Origin: Campanula takesimana | Taxonomy: Eukaryota > Streptophyta > Magnoliopsida > Asterales > Campanulaceae | Reading direction: 5' to 3' | Length of the DNA stretch: 64,000 bases | Assembly: GCA_026119855.1 (NCBI GenBank) | Contig: JAOWBW010000251.1 | Coordinates: 806,001 to 870,000 of the forward strand | In this document: piece after piece, positions 42,001 through 52,611 of the stretch | How the letters are laid out: each line of letters starts with the position of its first letter | How positions within the stretch are numbered: position 1 is the stretch's first letter | Translations under genes and position numbers: made by a program | Notes under the pieces: model-generated | What the model was told of the DNA's origin: nothing | Databases searched by the model: none | Seen by the model: only the letters and a program-made list of their open reading frames with translations

Positions 42001-43466
42001 GAGACATGGGGCTATCTTTGCGAACATTAGGGTATCCCCAACCCTAATTCAGAAAATAAAGGAAGCTCAGAAAGAAGATCCAGAGTTAGTGAAAATGATG
42101 GGTAAAATGAAAGAGAAGAACTTCGAGGATTTTTCTATTAGCTCGAATGGAGTGTTAACTTTTCGTGGACGGTTGTGTATACCCGATGTTGATGGTATAA
42201 AGAGGCAAGTTTTGGATGAGGGTCATAAATCGAGATATACAATTCATCCTGGTAGTACGAAGATGTACCAAAATCTGAAGCAACATTTCTGGTGGAACAA
42301 CATGAAGAAGGAAATAGCTGAGTATGTATCGAAGTGTTTAACTTGTCAGCAGACCCGCAGGACTACTTCAGCCATTAGAGATTCCGGAGTGGAAATGGGA
42401 ACATGTGACTACGGATTTTGTTATGGGACTACCTCGTACCCGTAGGAAGTATGACAGTGTTTGGATAATCGTGGATAGACTGACCAAGTCTGCTCATTTC
42501 TTACCGATTTATATTAGATACTCGATGGAAAAGCTTGCAACCCTTTATATTAATGAGATTGTGAAATTACATGGGGTTCCGGTTAGCATTGTATCAGATC
42601 GTGATCCTAGATTTACTTCTAGATTCTGGAAAGCGTTACAGGCAGCCTTGGGTACAGATTTGAGATTCAGTACAGCTTTTCACCCTCAGACTGACGGTCA
42701 ATCCGAGAGGACTATTCAGATTTTAGAAGATATGTTACGAGCTTGTTCGGTAGACTTTTCTGATTCTTGGGATATGCATTTACCCTTAGTAGAATTTTCC
42801 TATAATAACAGTTATCAGGCTAGCATCGAGATGGCTCCTTATGAGGCTTTGTATGGGAGAAAGTGTAGATCACCTATCTGTTGGGATGAGATCGGGGAAG
42901 CGGAGATATGGGGTATTGATTTGATTCAGGATTCAGTTGAGAAAGTCAGAATTATTCGAGATCGATTGAAGACAGCCCAGAGTCAACAAAAGAGCTATGC
43001 TGATCACCGGAGACGGGATCTTAATTTTCAGATCGGGGACTTTGTATTCTTGAAGGTATCTCCGAAGGTGGGTATTCGAAGGTTTGGGAAGAAGGGTAAA
43101 TTGGCTCCGAGGTTTATAAAACCGTTTGAGATTTTGGGAAAAGTGGGACTTCTTGCTTATCGACTTGCGTTACCATCTTCTCTAGACCGGTTGCATAACG
43201 TCTTCCATGTTTCTATGCTTCGGAAGAATTTGCACGATTTATCTCACGTGTTACCGAGGGTACCAGAGGATATAGAGCCTGACATGTCATACGAGGAGCG
43301 ACCAGTTCAGATACTAGATACCAAAGTTCAAGAGTTAAGGAATAAAAGCATAGAGTTGGTTAGAGTACTATGGAGGAATCACAATGTCGAAGAATCAACG
43401 TGGGAGCTTCGAGAAGAGATGGAATGGAAATATCCGTGGCTATTTAATTCGGGTAAGTATTTCTAA
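39003..43466 (+). pseudogene. Gag-pol of Tekay element E
   Basis: ATG 39003 (MARRRAGEG). Order: gag core (FLKLKPIEYDGD), two CCHC knuckles (CSYCQREGHSEDRC and CINCGQLGHFMKDC, about 39857-39960), protease LVDPGSSHSYI, RT with FRTRYGHYEF, MPFGLTNAPAVF and FIDDILVYS, RNase H (YSDASKEGLG), integrase (zinc finger, TTDF, SDRD, GQSERT) and a C-terminal chromodomain (VRVLWRNHNVEESTWE). Stops at 39492 (TAG), 40568 (TAA), 41489 (TAG) and 41828 (TGA); a 1-bp deletion near 39578; a deletion with frameshift near 42356. Compared with element F, the breaks are all private to E. Confidence 0.9.
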
Positions 43467-43501
43467 AATTCGGGATGAATTTTCTTTTAAGGTGGAGTGA
43501 A

Positions 43502-45556
43502 TGTCGCGACCCGAAAACCCATATCTATTTTCTTAGTAATAAATATTTATTTAATTATTTATTTATTTATTTATTTATTTGTGTGTGCGTTTTGTGTTTC
43601 GTAAATCTCATGCTTATAATTATTTTACTTGATCATTTGTGCTAAGTATAAAGTTAGGGGCTTTAGTTGTAAGAGGGTTATAAGGGTTTATGTGTTCAAG
43701 GTAGAAGTAGAGGGGTTAATTGTGAAACTATTTTTAAAATATCCTATCTACTCCCTCCCTTCTCCCTCACTCTCTCCTGCACACACACACACACTCATTT
43801 CTCTCCCTCTCTCTTCCATTGTTGAAGGTAAGAAAGCTCCATCTCATTTTCTTTCTTTTGGTCTTCTTTTATTCATCTTTTCTTATTACTCCTTTTATAT
43901 AAAATGTTTAGATCGTCGCTAGGATCGTTTATCGCCAAGAAAATCCAAATTCCATTTCCTTTCATAAATTTCCAAGTAAGTTACTTTCCCCCTTTTTATG
44001 CTAAAATGTTCATACTAAGATTATATGATGCTATGTTTACTATATATTGCTTCTTGGTTTGATTTGGAGTGGATTGACATTTTATTCATTTTTGTGAAAA
44101 TTTGATGTTTGAATCATTCTTTGATTTGGGTTGTTTAGATGTGATTATATGAGTCCTTTTAGGCTTATAAGTTGTTTTAGTACCTTAGTATACTAGTTAG
44201 AAGTGTTAGATTTTGGTTGATTGTGAATGGGTAAGAAATTTTGAAGAACCCAGTTCATCTTGCCGATTTCCGGCAGAACAGGGGCGTGGGCGACCGCCCA
44301 AAATGGGGGGTGCGGCCGCACACCTTGCTGGAAGGTTTTTGTCTTGGTTGTAGGAATATTGGGCGACCGCACAACCATTTATGGGCGGCCGCACAGTGGT
44401 TCTGAAAGTTTATACTTGTTCTTTTTGTGTGATTTAAGAATGTGCTTTGGTCTAGGTTTTGTGCACGATCCTTGTTGACCTTATTGAACATCTTGGTACA
44501 CTCTAGTGTTGGAATTGGGTCTTTTGTGATTAAAAATGTGATGGAATTTGATTAAGTGTTAATTGGGAGTTTGGAACATCTTCTTGATGCATTTGTGGTT
44601 TGACTTATCTTTATGATGAATATTTGGCATGGTTCCCTACTTTGGAATCATTAATTGTTTATTTAAGCTAGTATTTATTACTTGGCATTTATTTGAAAGT
44701 CCAGCTGGTACTTGTGTTTTCTTTAGGCAATGGATAATATTATAATGGCACACGAGCCAAGTCCAGTATAGTATCGTCCATTGGTTCCTCTTTTCCCCTT
44801 CCAGATTGGCCTTGGTTGGGATGAGCTAGCTCCCTTTGGTGAGTATTCTAGCTAGACGTTTGGGTTATGACTTTGTGTCATATTCCCCTTGTTACTTTAT
44901 CGTTGTTACATGGTTCTGGTACCGGGGTTATTATCTTCAGCTGTTTATGCTTCAATGAAGATGGGTTGATTGGTCGATCGATTGAAGCTGCGCAGGGTTT
45001 TCTTATTATATCCGTTTGGTGGAAACCTTGGCTCAATATCCTTTGTTACTTGTTTATTTCCGCTGCTATCTGTTAACTGCTAATTGCTACGTGCTATGTG
45101 AGTTTTTTTATTGTTTATTGCATCATATCATGTCATGTAGTTGCATAAGTGGCTTATTGAGATTTATCTCACCTCCTTCCTTTTTATCCTTGTTTTTCCT
45201 TAACCCCCCCAGGAGGAAAGTAATAGGACTCGCTGATCACGAGAAGGACATCAAGAGTGATCGTGACTTTTGGGCAGGTTGTTGTTCGGTTTGCATTACT
45301 TAAATGTATAACCTTTGGGATAGTATTACCAAACTGTGACGTCATTAAGAAGTTGTAATATTTTGTATTTTTGGTGTAAGCTTGTGGAGCTTATACTAGT
45401 GGTTTAGTAATGTTGTTAAGATTTGGATTTCTAAAACCGTGTATTATCATCTTTTGGTATCAAAGGGAATTTTTATCTTTAGTATTTTGGTGCTTTATTG
45501 TTTTAAGTCAAGGTCCAGCTCGCGAGCTCCCGGCCCGCGGGGTCGGGGTCGCGACA
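43502..45556 (+). repeat. 3' LTR of Tekay element E
   Basis: 2055 bp, same ends as the 5' LTR. Differences are spread evenly, with small indels in the ATTT tract. The GC-rich block is at about 44282-44394, where GGGCGACCGCAC is kept against GGGCGACCATAC in the 5' copy. Confidence 0.93.
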
Positions 45557-45561
45557 TAATC

Positions 45562-47586
45562 TCTTAACATAAGCCTCACAACCCCAAATCTTCATGAAAG
45601 ACAAACTAGGTTTTCTTCCATTCCATATCTCATGTGGGGTCTTTGGAACAGATTTTGTTGGAACATTATTTTGTGTAAGAGCAGCAGTTTCTAGTGCATG
45701 TCCCCAAAAGGAAAAAGGAAGATCAACTTGACTCATCATGGAGCGGACCATATCCAATAAAGTCCTATTTCTCCGCTCAGACACACCATTCCATTGTGGT
45801 ATTCCAGGTGGAGTTAATTGTGAAACAATTCCACAATCTTTAAGATGATTGTCAAATTCTTGGCTTAAATATTCTCTACCTCGATCAGATCGAAGTCCTT
45901 TAATAGTCTTCCCAAGTTGATTCTGTACTTCATTTTGAAATATTCTAAATATCTCAAAAGATTCACTTTTATGTTTCATTAAGTAGACATATCCATATCT
46001 ACTAAAATCATTGGTGAATGTTATGAAGTATTGATATCCTCCCCTAGCATTGCTGCTCATTGGTCCACACACATCAGTATGTATGAGTCCCAATAAGTCA
46101 CTATCCCTTTCACTACTCTTAGTAAAAGGTGCCTTAGTCACTTTCCAAGTAAACAAGACTCACAAGTTTCATATGATTCAAAATCACGTGAATCTAAAAT
46201 TCCGTCCCCATGGAGTTTTGAGATACGCTTCTCATTAATATGACCAAGACGGCAATGCCACAAATAAGTATGATTTACATCATTAGGTTTGGATTTCTTA
46301 TTTACATTATAAATATTCTCATTATTTCCATTCTTAACATCAAGAACATAAAGTCCATTAAATGAACATGCAGTACAATAAAGCATATCATTTAAATAAA
46401 TAGACAACTTCTTATTTTTAATAAGAAAACTATAACCTTCATTATCCAAACAAGAAACTGATATAATATTTCTACTCAAATCCGGAACGTAATAACAATT
46501 GTTCAAAACAAGAATTAATCCGCTAGGTAAAATGACATCATATGTTCCTACGGCTAATGCAGCAACTCTTGCTCTATTCCCCACACGCAGTTCCACTTCG
46601 CCATCATTTACTAGCCTCATATTCTTTAGTGCCTGCACATTCAAACAAATGTGAGATCCACATCCGGTATCTAATACCCAGGAACTAGAAGTAGAAAGTA
46701 GAATATCTATAACATAGATACCTGAAGTAGACGCAGTCCCACTGCTCTTCTTCTTTTTTAACTCTTCCTTGTAAACCTTGCAATTTCTTTTCCAGTGACC
46801 AATCTCATTGAAGTGGAAACAGATTGCATCCTTTTGGGAAGTAGGTTTAGCCACATTAGCATTGGCAACAATTGCCTTGCCAATTTTGGGTTTGACAACC
46901 TTTGCCTTACCCTTTCCTTTTCCTTTCTGGCCCTTTCCTTCCTTAGACACTATGAGCACAGGAGCGGCCTCTTTACCGATTTTCTTTTCCGCTGTCTTAA
47001 GCATCCTATACAACTCAGACATGGACTTATCCATCCCATGCATATTAAAGTTCATGACGAACTGATTATAGCTTTTGGGCAATGAATTAAGAATAAAATC
47101 AGTGGCCAACTCAACATCAATTGGATGGCCAAGCCTCTCTAGATGCTCAAAGTGAGCCTTCATCTTAAGAACATGAGGGCCCACAGCCTACCCTTCGCTC
47201 ATCTTACATGAGACCAAGGCAGCTATAGTGTCGAACCTCTCCTGCCTTGCTTGTTCTTAAAACATATCTTTCAACTGAACAGCAAGGTCAAATGCCTCCA
47301 AGTGTTAAAGAGTCTTCTGAAGCTCAGAACACATGGCAGCAAGCATGAGACAACCCACCTCATGAGAATCACTCTTGTGCTTCCTGTAGGCGTTTCTCTC
47401 ATCCTTGGGTGCATTGGAAGCAGGTTCCTCTTCAGGAACAGGGTCATCAAGAATATAGAGCTTGTCTTCATGCTTTAGAACAATTCTAAAGCTACAGATC
47501 CAATCCGTGAAGTTTGCTCCATTTTCTTGAAGCTTTTCCTTCTCAAGGATAGATCACAATGATAAAGAACCTGAATTTTGAGCCAT
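45562..47586 (-). pseudogene. Copia gag, protease and integrase of element H
   Basis: Gag starts near ATG 47586 with early stops; the long frame 47184-46138 covers gag, a knuckle CFHFNEIGHWKRNC whose second cysteine is F, basic KGKGKGKAKVVKPK, protease SWVLDTGCGSH and the pre-integrase zinc region HTYLWHCRLGHIN...CESC. After a frameshift near 46145 comes integrase with LIHTDVCGPM, LRSDRGREY and GVSERRNRTLLD. The chain is cut at 45561 by Tekay E and resumes at 36909. Confidence 0.86.
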
Positions 47587-47864
47587 TATCTACAATTATG
47601 CAAACATGTAATCACATATAAGTACCAACTTAATTAAAGATATTATAAATATTATTATTTCACAAATACTCCCACTAAATTATATAACCTTCATATACAT
47701 CCAATGTATTATATAATTCATATGGGCTAAGATCTATATTTCACTTAACTTTGAGTCGGCTAGGGCACGGCTGTTCAAAATAAGTTATTTAGGTAGACAA
47801 CTCCTTGTCAATCATATCATATATGATTCTTAGATCTTTTATGAGATTTTAGACATCATATGTC

Positions 47865-48842
47865 TGTAGACACCCCGCCTTGGACTGCTCACCCCGATTG
47901 CACACTTGATTTTGTGTTTCTCCCTCTTTTAAGTGTTTTCTGTTAGTTTCTGTTACTTTGGTTAAGTTCTAGACGGACTCCGTTAAGTCCCGGGACTAAA
48001 CTGAATAACAGTTCTAACTTTCTAGTCCATTCTGTCAAAAATTGCTTTTCAGAGTCGCGCGCCTCCGCCTCTTGAGGCCAGACGTGCACGCCTTCCGCCG
48101 CCTAGGTGGGATGCGTGCGATTCTGGGGTGTGTCAGTTACAGATTCTGCCCAAGAATCTCTCCCTTGCTCATTATACATGATTTTGCCCAGGAAAGATTT
48201 CTTAGAGACTCCGTTTGGCTCCAAAAACAGTCCTCTTTCAACTATAAAAACCCCTCCAATCCATCATTGGAGGGGACCTTGGACCTTTTCCTCACTTCTT
48301 TTCTAAACTTTTCCTTGGGACTTCTTTGAGACCTTTGTCAACTAAGCATTCAACCTCTTCTTCAAGGCTTTTCAAAGGATACTATAGGTAAATGTCTTAA
48401 GCATTTTTCTTCTTCTTCTTCTCCTTCTTCTTCTTCTTCAATCAAATGTGCAATCACCCCAAAACCACTTGGGACATGACACCAATGGTCCTTTCATTAC
48501 ATTGAATTGGCCTAGGAATCATCTCCCTACATTTTAAACTTTAAAACCCATCTTTTATCATCATTCGAATATGAAGAACGCATTTATCTTTAAAGTGAAT
48601 TATGAACAAACAAGACCGACTTTGCTCGGGCGAAATGGGTGTTTAAGTACTTCTCATTTCGTAACCTAACCCCCGAACCCCTCATCCCAAAGAATCTCTG
48701 TTTTCGTAAATCAAAATTAGGCTCATAAACATTAGGTTTTCTTACGTTCCTCAAAAACGTGGGTGGCGTCTCTAAAACACAATTAGACATCCTAGGTAAT
48801 TCAAGCGCTCTAGCCAAGCTGTGGTTCCCCGGGGTATCTACA
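47865..48842 (+). repeat. Solo LTR of the family-A Tat element
   Basis: 978 bp from TGTAGACACC to GGTATCTACA with ATGTC on both sides (47860-47864 and 48843-48847). It is most similar to LTRs A, B and G. CpG words of the triad are decayed (GACGTGCACGCC, GATGCGTGCG), and the pseudo primer site reads TGGCGTCTC. It was left by LTR-LTR recombination inside the leader of copia H. Confidence 0.92.
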
Positions 48843-48847
48843 ATGTC

Positions 48848-50124
48848 TAACATGTTTTAATCTCATCTGTGCCTTAGGCCCAAAACTGTTTTGATAGCCT
48901 AATTAAGTCAAACCATTTTAAACGTATAGGAATCACTGTTTCCTCATCTTGTTCATAGATGAATAGAATTAATGTGCCTACGCTAGGGCGTAACCCACAT
49001 AAAACTACCCACTTACTCACAAGTGTTTTAATCATGGATTGACACTTGACTTAAATTTTAAGAAGGTTCACACACATAAAGTTAATCAATTAATAGAATT
49101 AATTTTATGTGACTTTAGTTGCGCTAGTTAAGGATTAAAGTCTGAAACTTTGAGATCACGCCAATCTTAAACTCCTTTAAGATTCTAATCTCAATGTCTG
49201 GACTTATGAACTTACATCTATTTCAGGAAACACGGTATCAAAAACCAACCATCTAAAATGGATCAAATCAGTGTAGTCCAAACCATCCGCAGAGCATCTT
49301 GAAATTGAGAGCACAAACCGTTTGGTCGAAACTAAGCGAAAAGGCATCCACATTCCCGTATTAGGATCAAGAAACCAAGCAACTTCTCTATACAGTCGAA
49401 ACTAAGCTAAAAGGCATCCACATTCCCGTATAGATTGGCCATTTATCTCAAGATCTTTCATTGTCTCTTAATCTCACAGATTACAGCAGTTCTAAACTCT
49501 TTAGAACTCTGATTTCTACAGTCACTCTGAATTCTTCGCAGAAAACTGTTTCAGGAAACATGGTTTCAAAAACCAGCCGTCTGAAACCAGTTTCCAGATT
49601 CGAATTCCGTAAACAATTTATTGAACAATCTGGACACGAGAAAATGGAGAAACTTTCTAGAAAAACGTTCAGGCGCCGTACGGCTAGGACCTAGGCGTAC
49701 GCCATCTATCCAGGCGTACGGCAGCCTTGATCAGTTTCTCTAGATTTCCAGTTTTTTTAGAAATTCGATCAATCCATTATCGTATTCATACATAATCAGA
49801 TTACAGAGATACGAAAAATACCGAATACGAATTTTAACCCACTTTATTCATACAAACAATAACCAATTTATTCCTCATACAAATAAGATCAATATTATCA
49901 ACGATCATAATCCAATTATATCATGATAATTTAAGCATGCGATCATACATATTAATCAAATCAATATTACAACCACATCAACTAGCTTGCATATTTCATA
50001 TCTCATATAAAATTCATCACATAAATTCATCTTTTTCATGATCATATCAATTAAATAATCGCATTAAATAATTATATCATGACTATATTAGAATTATTGA
50101 TCATCAACGGGGATCTGATACCAC
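48848..50124 (-). other. Leader and primer site of copia H
   Basis: AT-rich sequence without genes. On the minus strand the primer site TGGTATCAGATCC (50111-50123) stands one base after the 5' LTR; it resembles the Met-i site with a changed end. Three GC-rich palindromic words, GGCGCCGTACGGC, AGGCGTACGCC and AGGCGTACGGC, lie at 49671-49722. A duplicated phrase, AGTCGAAACTAAGC plus AAAAGGCATCCACATTCCCGTA, occurs at 49323 and 49392. Confidence 0.65.
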
Positions 50125-51265
50125 TGTTGGGTTTCGTGCAATCATGCGCAGCGGAAGATAGACATGAATAATACCCAACAGCCTAGATCTGCTATGAACA
50201 ATAATTCATAATAACAAGATGAAAGAAACTAACCCTTGTAGATAGTTATGTAAAACTTGGATTAAGCGTTAAGATGAACGCCCTCTACCGGTGATCAACA
50301 CAACGAACAGATTTCAAGAACGCCTTCTTGAACTTGACTGCTAGGTGTTCGGTTTGATCAACGATGTTGAAGAACAATTCTTCAAAGCTCCTAATTATTA
50401 TTATTGTGACTTGATAATTGGGATTAATCAATCACAATAACCCAAGAATATAATGTGTGAATTCTCTCTCTAAGAAAGACTTTGGATTTGATCAAATCAA
50501 CAACTAGGGAACAATTCCCGTCAGTTTACATTATATACTTAGGATGTCCAAAACCCTTTAGGACTTAGGTATTCTTGTTAGAGAACAATTCCCGTCAGTT
50601 TACATTATATACTTAGGATGTCCTAAAATAGAACATAAAACAATCTCTTTGTTACAAGATGTCTATTGAACGTAAGCCATGGTCAATGGTCAACTTACAT
50701 TTGTTCAATGCTTTCTCGATCCCGAATGTATTGATAATTCAAATCATATTTGAGCACGCCCATGCATTTCATCAATACCATTTATCGAGTGGCCAAATCT
50801 TGACATCTCTCTTGACGAGGAACAAATTTCATCTTGGCTTATTACTCTTCCCTACATGGTTCCGATTATACCAATCATATTCTTTATAGCTATCCGATTA
50901 GGGATAACGTTTGAATATGTCAAACGTAATGTTCACCATGTGGAAGACTGTAATAACCTCAGGTCTAGAGATTTCAGTGATATAACTATATGAGACTTAA
51001 TTATGACATTGTGACCATGACATAAATCTCATAGGGGTCAGTCCAGCATTTGTTCTCCAATAAATACCTATAAGTCTAATTGTATCCCATACACTATAAT
51101 CATCATATGATTATCTATTAAACTTATACTAATAATTAATCATAATTATCAGGGATGAGGATTATTACAATAAACATGCAAAAGATATAAGAATCAAACA
51201 TTCAATATCTTTATAAATAATAAAATTAATTTTACAAACAACATGCCTAGGGAATAACACCAACA
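50125..51265 (-). repeat. 5' LTR of copia H
   Basis: Minus strand starts TGTTGGTGTTATTCCC at 51265 and ends ACGAAACCCAACA at 50125. A 41-bp block ending CAGTTTACATTATATACTT plus AGGATGTCC is present twice (about 50511-50551 and 50582-50622), in the place where the 3' LTR has unrelated sequence. This looks like a deletion repaired with copied filler. Confidence 0.85.
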
Positions 51266-52611
51266 GCCAGCTCTTCTCTCAACTTTAAATGATGGCAAAC
51301 GGATCCTCGGATCATGCCAGGTCTTCTCTTGACTTTAAATGACGGCAAACGGATCCTCGGATCTAGCCAGGTCTTCTCTGACTTTAAATGCAGAAAACGG
51401 GTCTTCGGATCTCGCCAAGTCTTCTCTCGACTTTAAATGCGGCAGAAAGATACTCGGATCTTGCCGGTCCTCTAATCAGCAAAAGTCGCTCACACAGGGA
51501 GCGCATCTCTATCTCTCGTAATTTCAAATTCCTGCTTTTATCGAGTCTTTGCTTTTTCTTAGTGATGTCCTCGGTGGGTTTACATTATTTCGTCGACGCA
51601 TTTTGCTTTGCAATCCACATCACCGAGGTGCTCTGTAGACACTGCGCCTTGGACCGCTCACCTCGATTGCACGGTTGATTTTGTGTTTCTCCTATTTTTA
51701 AGTGTTTCTCGTTAGTTTCTGTTACTTATGTTAAGTTCTTGACTAACTTCGTTAAGTCCAGGGGCTAAACTGAATAATAGGGCTAACTTTCCAATCCATT
51801 CTGTCAAAAAAGTCATCTTGAAGTCACGCGCCTCCGCCTGTTGGGGTCAGAAGCACGCGCGTCCCACCATCAAGGTAGGAGGTGCGCGCACCTGGGCGTC
51901 AGTTATAGATTTCTGTCCAAGAATCCCTCCCTTGCTCATTTTACATGATTTTCCCGGAAAACTAATCTTTGTGACTTCGTTTTGGCACAAAAAACATCCA
52001 GTTTTACACCTATATAAACCCCTCTAATTCACTTTTGAAGAGGAGGAATTTTTGTGACTAAGAAAACTATACACAAACACTTTCAAGGCATCTCAAGGAA
52101 ATTCTCCAAGAAGTGTTGAAGGATCATTTGAAGTGTAGGTAAAACTCTACTTTCCTCCATCCTTTCTACTTCATCTCCCTTCTTCTCTTTGATTTCATCA
52201 AACGTGCAATCACCCCAAAAACCATTTTGGGATATGACACCAAAGGCCACTTCATTCCATTGAAGTTGGCCAAGGAGTTATCTCCCTACATTCTAAAAAT
52301 CCCTTATAAAACCCCCTTTTATTATAGTCAAGAATAGGAAGAACAATTTATTATTTATGTATACTTTGATCAAGCAAGACCAACATTAGTTGGGCGAGAT
52401 GGGTGTTTAAGTACTTCCCATCTCGTAACCTAACCCCCGAACCTCATAACAAGAATCTCTGTTTTTTGTAATCAAACTCAGGCTAAATATTAGGTTTTTC
52501 TTATGTTCCTCTAAAACATAGGTGGCAACTCTACAATCAAAACACAAATAAACATCCTAGGATAACCCGCCGCTCTAGCCAAGTGAGCGGGCCCCACCCG
52601 GGGTATCTACA
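51266..52611 (+). mobile_element. 3' end of Tat family-A element G
   Basis: Contains the end of the 3' UTR and a 978-bp 3' LTR (51634-52611, TGTAGACACT to GGTATCTACA). Four tandem units of about 50 bp (CTTCTCT..GACTTTAAATG..GGATCCTCGGATC) lie at 51270-51470. The block GCTCACACAGGGAGCG, the GTCGACGCATTTTGC segment and a changed purine tract (CGAGGTGCTC) match element A. Left part was displaced by copia H. It inserted into the RT of element D; right flank GTTGG. Confidence 0.85.

Larger units (their letters stand above)
36915..45556 (+). mobile_element. Complete Tekay-type chromovirus E with TSD
   Basis: 8642-bp element: LTR (36915-38965), Met-i primer site, gag-pol, purine tract AAGGTGGAGTGA, LTR (43502-45556). 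TAATC on both sides (36910-36914 and 45557-45561) is the 5-bp TSD. It sits in the integrase of copia H. Counting by eye, the LTRs differ at about 40 of 2050 positions, near 2%; at 1.3e-8 substitutions per site per year, a grass rate, that is under one million years. Confidence 0.93.
34129..51265 (-). mobile_element. Ty1/copia retrotransposon H, host of three younger insertions
   Basis: Minus strand: 5' LTR (50125-51265), initiator-Met primer site, long leader, gag, protease, integrase, RT, RNase H, polypurine tract and 3' LTR. It is split by a complete Tekay element (36910-45561), a solo LTR (47860-48847) and, in its 3' LTR, by element B. It lies inside the 3' UTR of element G; its right flank is GCCAG. 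All its genes carry stops or shifts. Confidence 0.88.
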
